Origin: Prevotella sp. UBA746
Lineage (GTDB): Bacteria > Bacteroidota > Bacteroidia > Bacteroidales > Bacteroidaceae
Direction of reading: 5' to 3'
DNA: 46,637 nt
NCBI GenBank assembly: GCA_002298545.1
Contig: DBKQ01000024.1
Location: 1-46,637 of the forward strand
Below are positions 33,528-43,500 of this stretch, in pieces. Position 1 is the first letter of the stretch, and every line of letters starts with the position of its first letter. The notes beneath the pieces are model-generated. The model worked only from the letters and a program-made list of their open reading frames with translations, did not search any database and was not told where the DNA came from. The position numbers were made by a program, and so were the translations under genes.

Positions 33528-33891
33528 ATTGTATAATATAAAAGGAAAGAACATTGCCGCGACAGAGGCATGTTATGATATAGAGCTTGATTCGGAACAC
33601 TTTATATACAAGGCGCATTTCCCCGGTGAACCGATAACTCCCGGTGTGTGTATCATCCAGATAGCACAGGAATTGCTTGAAGATACGCTTGGGAAGACTT
33701 TGCAAATTGTGAAAGTGAAGAATGTGAAGTTCTTGTCTGTCATTACTCCAAGGCAATCTACGTCTGTAAATTACCGTATAGGAAAGATTGCAGAAGATGC
33801 AGCCTCTGGTATAGTAAAGGCACAGGTGACTGTAGCTTCTGCTGATGAAGTAAAGGCAAAGATATCCTTTGTGTGTGCTGAAAAACAATGA
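33511..33891 (+). CDS. 3-hydroxyacyl-ACP dehydratase (FabZ/ApeI-like)
   Basis: This 126-residue hotdog enzyme has the catalytic motif AHFPGEPITPGVCIIQIAQE (His near residue 32 and the Pro-Gly turn, with an acidic residue in QELLED), the pattern of FabZ-like dehydratases. It probably forms the double bonds of the polyene, alone or as a heterodimer with the protein at 27388, which lacks this histidine motif. It overlaps the upstream gene by 17 bases. Length is normal for a single hotdog. Confidence 0.88.
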   Translation: MKLKNELYNIKGKNIAATEACYDIELDSEHFIYKAHFPGEPITPGVCIIQIAQELLEDTLGKTLQIVKVKNVKFLSVITPRQSTSVNYRIGKIAEDAASGIVKAQVTVASADEVKAKISFVCAEKQ

Positions 33892-33904
33892 AAATATTGC
33901 TTGT

Positions 33905-35410
33905 ATGAAAGCAACAGATACTACAGAGAACATGCATACGCTACGTGAACGTGGCGTATGTGTTGTTATTCCTACATATAATAATGCTTCGACGATAGCC
34001 CGTGTTATTGCCGATGTAAAACAATATTGTCTTGATATTATCGTTGTGGACGACGGATGTACAGACGGTACAAAGGATATTTTATCGGCCATTGATGATA
34101 TAACAGTAGTTACACATTCTGAAAATCAAGGCAAGGGAACAGCCTTGAAATCAGGTTTCCGTAAAGCCCTTGAAATGGGTTTTAGCTATGCCATTACGTT
34201 AGATGCCGACGGACAGCATTATGGCTCGGATATAAATAACTTTCTTGAGGCTAACAAAAAGCATCCAGGAGCAATGATTGTTGGAAGTCGCAGACTCGAT
34301 GGTGTGGATCGCAGCAAGGGAAGTTCGTTTGCAAACAAGTTCAGTAACTTTTGGTATTATGTGCAGACTGGCAGAAGCCTTGCCGACACACAGACCGGCT
34401 ATCGTCTTTATCCGCTTCGCAAACTTGTAGGCTTGTCGTTGCTTACTTCCCGTTACGAGGCAGAATTGGAGCTTCTTGTTTTTGCATCATGGCATGGAGT
34501 AGAGATAGTTTCCATACCGGTGGATGTGTATTATCCGCCGCGGGAGGAGCGTGTGAGCCATTTCCGTCCGGGAATGGATTTCTTCCGTATTACGGTGCTC
34601 AATACTGTATTGTGTTTCCTTGCCGTTGTTTACGGCTTGCCGTGTCGTATATTTCGTTTTTTGATGAAGTATGTGCGCACGGTATATTCGCTGTTGTTCT
34701 TCCTTTTCTTCTCAATGGCAGTTATAACACCATTGGTTTGGATATATATAAAAGTAGGGAAGATGACAGAGCGAAAGCGTCAGGGACTGCATAAGTTGAT
34801 ATATCATGTGGCCCGTTTCATAACAATTCACCATGGCATACCTGGAACAAAATTCAAGAGTAAAGTAGCTGACGGCGTGGATTTCAGCAAACCAAATGTT
34901 ATAATCTGTAACCATCAGTCGCATCTCGACCTTATGGCTCAACTTGTGTTTACTCCAAATATCGTATTTCTGACTAAAGACTGGGTTTGGAACAATCCCT
35001 TCTATGGCTTGCTGATACGTAATGCCGAGTATTTGCCAGTAGTGGATGGCATAGAGGCTTTGCTTCCGCATCTGCGCTCACTCGTGGACAGAGGCTATAG
35101 CATAGCTGTGTATCCCGAAGGTACGCGCTCAAAGGATTGTTCTATAGGTCGTTTTCATCAGGGAGCATTTTATATTGCTGAGCAGTTGGGATTGGATATA
35201 ATTCCAATGTATCTTTATGGTCCAGGCAAGATTCTTCCAAAGAAAAGCTATCATCTGAATTGTGGCACAATACAGATAGATGTTGATAATCCTATATCTC
35301 GTCAAGAACTTGAGGCTATGGGGGATACCATGACACAGGCACGTACCTTGCGGCGTATTTATAAGATAAAGTATGAACAAATGACAAATAAGATAGAGCA
35401 ATATGTCTGA
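33905..35410 (+). CDS. GT2 glycosyltransferase fused to PlsC-like acyltransferase
   Basis: The N-terminal about 250 residues are a GT2 enzyme: VCVVIPTYNNASTIARVI, VVDDGCTDGT and the metal site LDADGQH near residue 100. A hydrophobic segment (LLFFLFFSMAVITPLVWIYI, about 262-282) links it to an acyltransferase with NHQSHLD near residue 335 and YPEGTRS near 403. This two-domain shape is known from aryl polyene clusters (ApeJ type) and probably builds the glycolipid or glycosylated part of the product at the inner membrane. The ATG at 33905 follows the upstream stop by 13 bases; an earlier in-frame start at 33869 would overlap it. It overlaps the next gene by 8 bases. Confidence 0.87.
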   Translation: MKATDTTENMHTLRERGVCVVIPTYNNASTIARVIADVKQYCLDIIVVDDGCTDGTKDILSAIDDITVVTHSENQGKGTALKSGFRKALEMGFSYAITLDADGQHYGSDINNFLEANKKHPGAMIVGSRRLDGVDRSKGSSFANKFSNFWYYVQTGRSLADTQTGYRLYPLRKLVGLSLLTSRYEAELELLVFASWHGVEIVSIPVDVYYPPREERVSHFRPGMDFFRITVLNTVLCFLAVVYGLPCRIFRFLMKYVRTVYSLLFFLFFSMAVITPLVWIYIKVGKMTERKRQGLHKLIYHVARFITIHHGIPGTKFKSKVADGVDFSKPNVIICNHQSHLDLMAQLVFTPNIVFLTKDWVWNNPFYGLLIRNAEYLPVVDGIEALLPHLRSLVDRGYSIAVYPEGTRSKDCSIGRFHQGAFYIAEQLGLDIIPMYLYGPGKILPKKSYHLNCGTIQIDVDNPISRQELEAMGDTMTQARTLRRIYKIKYEQMTNKIEQYV

Positions 35411-36908
35411 AAAGAAGAAGGTTGTAATCATAGGTAGTGGGCTCGGTGGCTTGTCGTGTGGTATCATACTGTTGAAAAACGGATATGATGTTACTGTGCT
35501 GGAACAGTCAAACCAAGTTGGCGGCTGTCTGCAATGCTTTAAACGACGCGGCGCAAAGTTTGAAACCGGCATGCACTTCATCGGCAGTGCTGCCGACGGA
35601 CAGACTATGAACAAGCTGTTGCGCTATCTTGAGGTGTATGATGACATAAAGCTTTCGCCACTTGATGCCGAAGGATATGATGTTGTTGCACTTTGCGGAA
35701 AGCGGTATAAGTTTCCTGTAGGAAAAGAAAACTTTATCCGTCAGATGAGTGAATATTTTCCCCGGCAAAGTCATAATATCCGCAAGTATTACGAAACGGT
35801 GGAGATGATAGCCAATGCCTCATCGCTCCATTCTTTGAAATATGCCGAGACCGATTCGCATGTTGCGATGGAATACAATATGCGTTCCATTGATGATGTT
35901 ATGGCGGAACTTATTGATGACCCGTTGCTTGCCGATGTACTTGTTGGCAACCTGCCATTGTATGCTGCTGAGAAAGGCAAAACACCATTCTCTACCCATG
36001 CCTTTATAATGGACTTCTATAACCAAAGTTCGTTCCGCATTGCCGGTGGTAGTGATACTGTTGCCATTTCAATGCAACATACGATAGAGAAATATGGAGG
36101 GAAGGTAATGACGAGAAGCAAGGCAACAAAAATAATCTGCGATGATACTCATGCCACGGGAGTTGAGATAAACGGAGAAGATGTAATAACTGCCGATATC
36201 GTGATTTCTGATACTCATCCGATGCGAACTCTTGAGATGCTCGACACGAAACTTATTCGTCCGGCATTCCGCAAGCGTATTAATGCCATTCCGCAAACGG
36301 TGGGCAGCTTTTCTGTGTATATCAAATTCAAGAAAGATCGTGTGTCGTATATGAACTATAACTATTATGGCTATAATCAGTCTTCGCCTTGGAACTGCGA
36401 ACATTATACGGATGAAACATGGCCTAAAGGTTTTCTGTATATGCACTTTTGTCAGGGAGAACATCCACAGTTCGCCGATACAGGAGTAGTCTTGTCGTAT
36501 ATGCAGATGGAAGATGTGGAAAAATGGAAAGGAACACATGTTGGTAGGAGAGGGGATGATTATGAGGAGTTTAAACATCGCAAGGCTGAACGCTTGCTTG
36601 ATACCCTTGAAGAGCATTTCCCCGGAATTCGTGATGATATAGAGGATTATTATACTTCTACGCCTCTTACTTATCTTGACTATACAGGCACAGAGGGCGG
36701 TTCGATGTATGGAATAGCAAAGGACGTGAATATGGGAGCCGCATATCGTGTGGCTCAGCGTACAAAGGTTCCTAATGTTTTCCAAACAGGACAGAACATC
36801 AATTCCCATGGTATGCTTGGTGTATTGGTTGGCACGATTGTTACTTGCAGCGAATTCCTAACAGCAAAGACCATTTACGAACAGATTGCAAAGGAGACGG
36901 AACGATGA
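35403..36908 (+). CDS. phytoene-desaturase-like FAD/NAD(P) oxidoreductase (1)
   Basis: This 501-residue flavoprotein begins KKVVIIGSGLGGLSCGIILL, the FAD-binding GxGxxG fold, then VTVLEQSNQVGGCLQCFKRR and FETGMHFIGSA. FRIAGGSDTVAISMQHTIEK and the late VFQTGQNINSHGMLG motif are typical of the phytoene desaturase/carotenoid isomerase/retinol saturase group. Possible roles are desaturation, saturation or cis-trans isomerisation of the polyene. No transmembrane segment is seen. It overlaps the next gene by 4 bases (ATGA), and that gene is its paralogue. Confidence 0.87.
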   Translation: MSEKKKVVIIGSGLGGLSCGIILLKNGYDVTVLEQSNQVGGCLQCFKRRGAKFETGMHFIGSAADGQTMNKLLRYLEVYDDIKLSPLDAEGYDVVALCGKRYKFPVGKENFIRQMSEYFPRQSHNIRKYYETVEMIANASSLHSLKYAETDSHVAMEYNMRSIDDVMAELIDDPLLADVLVGNLPLYAAEKGKTPFSTHAFIMDFYNQSSFRIAGGSDTVAISMQHTIEKYGGKVMTRSKATKIICDDTHATGVEINGEDVITADIVISDTHPMRTLEMLDTKLIRPAFRKRINAIPQTVGSFSVYIKFKKDRVSYMNYNYYGYNQSSPWNCEHYTDETWPKGFLYMHFCQGEHPQFADTGVVLSYMQMEDVEKWKGTHVGRRGDDYEEFKHRKAERLLDTLEEHFPGIRDDIEDYYTSTPLTYLDYTGTEGGSMYGIAKDVNMGAAYRVAQRTKVPNVFQTGQNINSHGMLGVLVGTIVTCSEFLTAKTIYEQIAKETER

Positions 36909-38422
36909 AAGAGAGTGTATTGATAATTGGTGGTGGAGTAGGCGGATTATTCACTGGAGCAATTCTTGCAAAGGAAGGTTTCCGTGTAACAATACTCGAG
37001 AAAAATGCCACGGTTGGCGGAGGCTTCCAAACATTCCGTCGTTTTGGCGAAGTTTTTGACACGGGTATGCATGTCATTGGCGGTATGCAACCCGGCGGAA
37101 ACATTCGCCGTATATGCGAATATCTCGGTATTATGAATAGGGTAGATATAAAGGATGTGAATGCCGATTGCACCGACAGACTCTATTTTGCTGAAGACAA
37201 GACATTTTATGATATAGCCAAGGGTCGCAACGGTTTTATATCCTCTTTATCGCATTATTTCCCTGAAGAAGAGGATAACCTCAAGGCATACGTAGATGCG
37301 ATATTCTCTATTGTTGATGAGGTTCCGTTGTTCAACTTGAAGCCGTACGAGGGTGGCATACCAGTACACTCCGACAATTTCATTATGTCTGCCGATGCTT
37401 TTATTGCCAAATATATACGCAACCCGAAGCTTCGCAGCATAATCGCTTATATGAATCCTCTGTATGGCGGACGTGGAAACCAGACTCCGGCGTATGTCCA
37501 TGCCATAATCAATGTGCTGTATATCAACGGGGCAAGTCGCTTCGTCGGCGGCAGTAGTAGATTTGCGGATTTGCTTGCCGGTGTCGTTACGGAGAATGGC
37601 GGTAGCGTGATTACCGGTGATGGCGTGGAATGGATCGAGGTAAATGCCGACAGGGAGATTGAATTTGTGCGCACAAAGAGCGGAAAGCAATATACTGCCG
37701 ACCATTATATCTCTGCCATTCATCCTTGCTCATTATTTAGACTTATGCCTGAGAAAGCCTTTCCTAAGGCATACCGCAACCGACTTGATTCTATTCCGAA
37801 TGCTTATTCTGCATTCTCATTGTATATCAAATTCAAGAAAAATACTTTTCCATATATCAACCACTCGGAGTATTATATGACTAAATATGAGGATATATGG
37901 AACTTCGGTTGTGCCGATAAATCGTGGCCGCTCGGCTTCCTGTTTATGACTCCTCCCGAGGATAATCAGGGGGGATATGCCACAAAAGCTCTCGTAACGG
38001 CACCGATGCTCTTTGATGAAGTGCGGCGGTGGGAGAATACCACTGTGGGCAGACGTGGGGACGACTATAAGGCATGGAAGCAGGCGCAGGCAGACAAGCT
38101 CCTGAAGATGATTAGCGAGATACATCCAGACTTTATTGACTGTATAGAGAACATGAATACAGCCTCTCCGCTTACAATTCGTGATTTCTATGGCGTGAAG
38201 GAAGGATCGCTCTGTGGCTTCAGCAAGGACTGGCATAATCTCCCCCTGACTCAGGTGCCGGTGATTACAAAAGTAAAGAACCTGTTACTTACAGGGCAAA
38301 ACAACAACCTTCATGGTTTTTGCGGTGTGCCGCTTACGGCAATACAGACTTGTGAGGCATTGCTCGGACAGAACTATGTGATAAACAAAATAAACTCTGT
38401 CGCTAACAGACAGACGGATTAA
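36905..38422 (+). CDS. phytoene-desaturase-like FAD/NAD(P) oxidoreductase (2)
   Basis: This 505-residue protein is a paralogue of the preceding one. It has VLIIGGGVGGLFTGAILA, VTILEKNATVGGGFQTFRRF, FDTGMHVIGGM, FVGGSSRFADLLA and the late LLTGQNNNLHGFCGVP. The ATG at 36905 overlaps the upstream stop; an earlier in-frame start at 36845 would lie inside the previous gene and adds no domain. The tight pairing suggests the two enzymes act on the same substrate, perhaps as a heterodimer or in successive redox steps. Confidence 0.87.
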   Translation: MKESVLIIGGGVGGLFTGAILAKEGFRVTILEKNATVGGGFQTFRRFGEVFDTGMHVIGGMQPGGNIRRICEYLGIMNRVDIKDVNADCTDRLYFAEDKTFYDIAKGRNGFISSLSHYFPEEEDNLKAYVDAIFSIVDEVPLFNLKPYEGGIPVHSDNFIMSADAFIAKYIRNPKLRSIIAYMNPLYGGRGNQTPAYVHAIINVLYINGASRFVGGSSRFADLLAGVVTENGGSVITGDGVEWIEVNADREIEFVRTKSGKQYTADHYISAIHPCSLFRLMPEKAFPKAYRNRLDSIPNAYSAFSLYIKFKKNTFPYINHSEYYMTKYEDIWNFGCADKSWPLGFLFMTPPEDNQGGYATKALVTAPMLFDEVRRWENTTVGRRGDDYKAWKQAQADKLLKMISEIHPDFIDCIENMNTASPLTIRDFYGVKEGSLCGFSKDWHNLPLTQVPVITKVKNLLLTGQNNNLHGFCGVPLTAIQTCEALLGQNYVINKINSVANRQTD

Positions 38423-38433
38423 AATAGAAGTAA

Positions 38434-39285
38434 ATGAAAAGAAAACTGACTTTTTTGCTTCTCCTTTTTAGTATGACTTTTTGCCTTCAACTAAGGGCGC
38501 AAGTGAATATATGGGAGAGTTGTCCCGGGCATAAGCGCGTGGAGCTTACTCCATTTCTTGCTCCGGGCAGTGGCAATACGGCTGTAGTTGTTTGCCCTGG
38601 CGGTAGCTATTTCTGGCACGACATAACAACTGAGGGCTATGACGTTGCCCGTTGGCTGCAAAGTAATGGCATCTCGGCTTTTGTCTTACGCTATCGCACG
38701 GCAATGGTACCGGCTTTTGTTACCCATTTCCGTTATTTTTTCCGTGGCAACCGCTATCCCGATCCTCAAGAGGATTTGCAGCGTGCCATAACATACATCA
38801 AGGCTCGTGCCGATGAGTATGGCATCGATACGCACAAAATCGGTGCCATGGGGTTTTCGGCTGGCGGCCATCTCGTTATGTCGGCAGCTGAATTCTTCTG
38901 TAAGGATGTGCGTCCGGCATTTGTCGCTCCGATATATCCTGTTGTCAGTATGACTGCCGATTGCACGCATAGGCGCTCGCGCCGTGCTTTGCTCGGCGAC
39001 AATCGCAAGAACAATCGTCAGCTTCGCGATTCTCTGTCTTTGGAAAAACATGTTCCTGCAGACTGTCCCCCCGTGTTCCTCGCAAACTGCAAGGACGACC
39101 CCATTGTGGATTGGCGTAATTCAGTATTGCTTGATTCCGCTCTTACAGAGAAGAACATTCCCCATAAGTATATCCAATATAAAACAGGTGGACATGGTTT
39201 CGGTGCTTCGGATACGAAGGGCTCAGAAGAATGTCGGCATTGGAAAGGGGAGTTCTTGAAGTGGATGAAAAAAATATCAGAATGA
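38434..39285 (+). CDS. secreted alpha/beta hydrolase (BD-FAE/esterase-like)
   Basis: This 283-residue protein has a signal peptide (FLLLLFSMTFCLQLRAQ) and an esterase fold. The oxyanion stretch is VVVCPGGSYFWHD, the nucleophile motif is GFSAGGH (Ser near residue 148), the acid region is CKDDPIVDW and the catalytic His is in TGGHGFG. It resembles acetyl-xylan-esterase-like BD-FAE hydrolases. In this operon it may remove an acyl group or hydrolyse an ester of the exported lipid in the periplasm. Neighbours are an oxidoreductase pair and an acyltransferase. Function within the pathway is an inference. Confidence 0.82.
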   Translation: MKRKLTFLLLLFSMTFCLQLRAQVNIWESCPGHKRVELTPFLAPGSGNTAVVVCPGGSYFWHDITTEGYDVARWLQSNGISAFVLRYRTAMVPAFVTHFRYFFRGNRYPDPQEDLQRAITYIKARADEYGIDTHKIGAMGFSAGGHLVMSAAEFFCKDVRPAFVAPIYPVVSMTADCTHRRSRRALLGDNRKNNRQLRDSLSLEKHVPADCPPVFLANCKDDPIVDWRNSVLLDSALTEKNIPHKYIQYKTGGHGFGASDTKGSEECRHWKGEFLKWMKKISE

Positions 39286-39346
39286 CAGATACCTCTGGAG
39301 TGATATTATAAAGGAAAATTAAAGTGAATTATATAAGTTCAAAAAT

Positions 39347-40477
39347 ATGACGCAACCGAATTTTGACGATATACGTCCCTACTATGAGGAAGAGATTCCG
39401 GCAGCTATGCAACGCATAGCCGAGAGCAGTTCATTTCCGATACTCTCTTCGTATGTCTATCCCGACGAACCGATTGATGAAGTGAGGAAACGTATTGCCG
39501 GATATGCAACGATTGAAGATTTCCAAAGGGAGACGATGGCTCTCGTAAATGAACGTGTGATAGAAAACAGCACTACGGAATACTCGTGCAGTGGACTCGA
39601 CCGTCTGTCGCCAGACAAGTCGTATCTGTATGTGTCAAACCATCGCGACATTATGCTCGACTCAAGTCTGCTGCAATATTCGCTTGTGAAGCACGGCTTC
39701 GACACAACGGAGATAACTTTCGGCGCAAATCTGATGATGAATCAGCTCATTGTAGATATCGGTAAGAGCAACAAGATGTTTAAAGTGGAACGCCCAGGGG
39801 GAAGTATAAAGGAGTTCTACCGCAGTTCTAAGCACCTTTCCGACTATATTCGTTACACGATAAAAGAAAAAAAACAGAGCGTGTGGATTGCCCAACGCAA
39901 CGGCAGAACGAAAGACGGCAACGACACTACCGACCAGGGGATAATAAAGATGTTCTGCATGAGCGAGCCCGGGGACAAAATTAAGGCTATTGCCGACTTG
40001 AACATCGTTCCAGTCAGTATCTCCTATGAGTGGGAATCGTGTGACATACTGAAGACATTGGAGCTTTACGAGACACAGTTTGCCAGATACACAAAAAAAC
40101 CGGGTGAAGACCTTACAAGTATTCTTACTGGTATTGTGCAACCAAAGGGTAGGGTGCATATAGAAATATGCGAACCGATAATACATGCAGAACTGCAGGC
40201 GATGGAGCAGCTTACCAACAATGAATACCATAAGGCTGTGGCACAACTCATCGACAGCAGAATCCGTCCGGCTTACAGACTTTATCCCAACAATTATATT
40301 GCCTACGACATGCGTTATGGCACACAGAAGTATGCAGACAAATACAGTGATCAGGAAAAGGCTGAGTTCATAAAGCATCTCAACAAACTGACGTTCTATG
40401 ATACCTGCGACGTCGAACAGCTCTTTGATATCTATCTCGGTATTTATGCCAATCCGGTGGCTAATAGTGGGGAATGA
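39347..40477 (+). CDS. PlsC-like glycerolipid acyltransferase
   Basis: This 376-residue enzyme has VSNHRDIMLDSSLL, an NHxD-type acyltransferase block near residue 85 with one extra residue (H-x5-D). IAQRNGRTKDGND near residue 184 takes the place of the FPEGTRS block. VERPGGSIKEFYRSS is a family-typical stretch. No obvious membrane helix is present, unlike PlsC. It probably acylates a lipid precursor of the polyene product. The spacer before the next gene (40478-40569) has AT-rich sequence with TTATTAGTCC and CCTATAA, similar to 26080-26130. Confidence 0.83.
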   Translation: MTQPNFDDIRPYYEEEIPAAMQRIAESSSFPILSSYVYPDEPIDEVRKRIAGYATIEDFQRETMALVNERVIENSTTEYSCSGLDRLSPDKSYLYVSNHRDIMLDSSLLQYSLVKHGFDTTEITFGANLMMNQLIVDIGKSNKMFKVERPGGSIKEFYRSSKHLSDYIRYTIKEKKQSVWIAQRNGRTKDGNDTTDQGIIKMFCMSEPGDKIKAIADLNIVPVSISYEWESCDILKTLELYETQFARYTKKPGEDLTSILTGIVQPKGRVHIEICEPIIHAELQAMEQLTNNEYHKAVAQLIDSRIRPAYRLYPNNYIAYDMRYGTQKYADKYSDQEKAEFIKHLNKLTFYDTCDVEQLFDIYLGIYANPVANSGE

Positions 40478-40569
40478 AAATTAAGAGTGAAGAATTAGGG
40501 TATTACTTTTTTACTTCTCGTTCCTTTATTAGTCCCATAAGTCCTATAATCCTATAAAAAAAGAATATA

Positions 40570-43500
40570 ATGACACAGCTCATTCTAAAAATATACACCT
40601 ATTTACGGAATAACAGAATGACAGCTCTCCTGTCGTTCTTGCTTGTTACCGCATTGCTCGTGATGTCGGTGCTGAGGCTAAACTACAAGGAGGATATTGC
40701 CGACTTCCTTCCTCTCGACGGCAATCATCACAATGCCCTGAATGTTTATCAGGATATTGCCGGAGCAAACAAAATTTTCGCCGTGTTCCAGTATCGCGAC
40801 TCGACGAAAATTGATCCCGACGTTATGGTGGCGGCAATAGAAAGTTATGTCTCTACGCTTGCCGATAAGGATTCCTCTGGTATGGCGAAAGACCTGACGG
40901 CACAGGTGGATATTGAAAAACTCACGGACATTACAGATTTTGTTTATGGCAACATCCCGTATTTCCTCACGGAGAACGACTACCACCGTATGGACTCGCT
41001 GATTAGCCAACCGGGATATATCAAGAAGCAATTGCAGCAAGACAAGCAGATGCTTATGTTCCCGTCGGGCGGAATCCTTGCCGACAATATCCAGCGCGAC
41101 CCGCTTAATCTGTTCACTCCTATAGTGGAACAACTTCAGCATACCGACAGTGGACTGAAATACGAGATGTACGACGGCTACATATTCTCGCCCGACATGC
41201 AGCGCGCCATCGTGATGGTAAACTCCCCGTTTGGCGCTAGCGAGACGGAACACAACACACAGTTGATTTCTCTCTTGCGTTCCGTGGCAGAATCCACAAC
41301 TGCAGAATATAAGAATATTGACATTCATGTTATCGGCGGACCGGTAATTGCCGTTGGCAATGCCTCGCAGATAAAGACCGACAGTATCCTGTCGGTGTCG
41401 CTCGCCGTAGTTCTTATTCTTGCCCTGTTATTCCTGTCGTTCCGCAGTTGGAAAAACCTTCTTCTTATTGCCGTGTCGATAGCCTGGGGATGGCTCTTTG
41501 CAATGGGGTGTCTTGCATTGGTACACAACAGCGTGTCGATTATCGTTATCGGAATATCATCAGTCATTGTTGGAATAGCAGTGAACTATCCATTACATTT
41601 CATCGCTCACCTATCTCATACACCCGACAAGAAAAAGGCTCTGAAGGAAATCGTCATGCCGCTTGTCGTGGGTAATATAACTACCGTTGGAGCATTCCTT
41701 GCCCTCGTTCCACTGCAGTCTGTGGCGATGCGCGACTTGGGACTGTTTGCTTCCTTCCTGCTCATTGGTACAATACTCTTCGTCCTTCTCTTCCTGCCAC
41801 ACGTAACGACGGTGAAGAAGCACGAGGAAAAATCCTTCTTCAATAAATTGGGAGATGTGTCGCTTGAGAATAAACCTTTTGTTGTTGCTGCAGTTGCAGT
41901 ATTGACCGTCGTTTTTGCCTGGTATAGCTTCGATACTAAGTTTGATGCCAATATGGGACATATCAATTATATGACGGATGAGCAGAAACTGGATATGGCT
42001 TACTTCCAGAAGATGATGACAAATGCTGGCAATGACCAAAAGGTGTATGCCGTGTCTACTGCCTCCACAATCGATGCAGCTCTTGACAAGAGTAAGGCAA
42101 TGCAAAATTGTTTTTCTGAAATGAAACGTGAAGGTTTGGTAAAGCGCCATGCCGGACTGAAACAGTTTATCTGTTCTGAAAAAGAACAGCAGCATCGTCT
42201 TGACTTGTGGCATAACTTTGTTGCAAAATACAAAGAAAAACTTACTGTACAGCTTCTCCGTGAAGGTATGGCAGAGGGTTTTTCCAAAGAATCTTTTGAA
42301 GATTTCAGCACTCTTCTGAACGGAGAATACAATGTTAAGTCTGTGACATATTTTGATATTCTCACAAAGTCTGCCTTTTCTTCAAACGTCAGTTGCGACA
42401 GTATTAACGGAAAATACAATATAGTGGATGTCCTTTCCGTAAAACAGGCGGATGTAGATAAGGTGGAAGAGATAATCAGTAAACATGGAGGTTATGCCTT
42501 TGACGTTCAGAGCATGAACAGTGCTATAGCAAATAACCTGTCAGACGACTTCAACTATATCGGTTGGGCCTGCGGTTGCATCGTGTTCTTCTTTCTGTGG
42601 ATGTCGCTTGGCAGCATAGAACTCGCCATTCTGTCGTTTGTGCCTATGGCAGTGAGCTGGATATGGATATTGGGTATTATGGCAATGTTCGGCATTCAGT
42701 TTAATATCGTGAATATCATCCTCGCTACATTCATCTTCGGACAAGGCGACGACTACACCATATTTATGACCGAGGGCGCATGCTACGAGTATGCATACCG
42801 GCGCAAGATGCTTGCGTCATACAAGAATTCCATAATCATATCCGCCCTGATTATGTTTATAGGAATAGGAACACTAATCGTGGCAAAACATCCTGCGTTA
42901 CATTCGCTGGCACAAGTAACCATAGCCGGAATGTTCTCCGTTGTGTTGATGGCATATCTGTTCCCGCCGCTCATTTTCAACTTCCTTGTAAAAAACAAAA
43001 AAGGATATCGTCAGCGTCCAGTGTCTCTTTTGCCACTGCTCCGTATGGCATGGTCAGCAACAGTGTTTTTCTTGCAGCTTGCCACAGTATATGTCTATGG
43101 CTTCCTGCTGTTTGTCGTTACAAAGAAAAACGAGAACAAGACGTTGCGCTTCCGCAGATATATCCGCAGATTGTATGCCTATGATTTGAAGCATATACCG
43201 GGAGTGAAATTCAATATCAATAATCCGCTGGGGAATGAGATTTTCACAGAGCCGAAAGTCGTGGTATGCAATCACCAGTCAATGCTCGATGCCGCTGTAT
43301 TTATGGCTCTCAACGAGAAACTGATACTTGTATCAAACGGCAATCCAAGTTCAAACCTATTTGTCAGAAGAATTTTCCGTTGGATGGAGTTTATATCTCT
43401 GGATGATACCGCTTTGCAGGATATGGGCAGGTTCCATAAATATGTAGACAAAGGCTACAGCTTTGTTGTATTTCCTGAGGGTGGGCGAAATTGTAGCAGC

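Noticed and set aside
40478..40569. terminator between the acyltransferase and exporter genes
   Set aside because: The AT-rich spacer has short direct repeats but no stable hairpin with T-run, so the operon probably continues.
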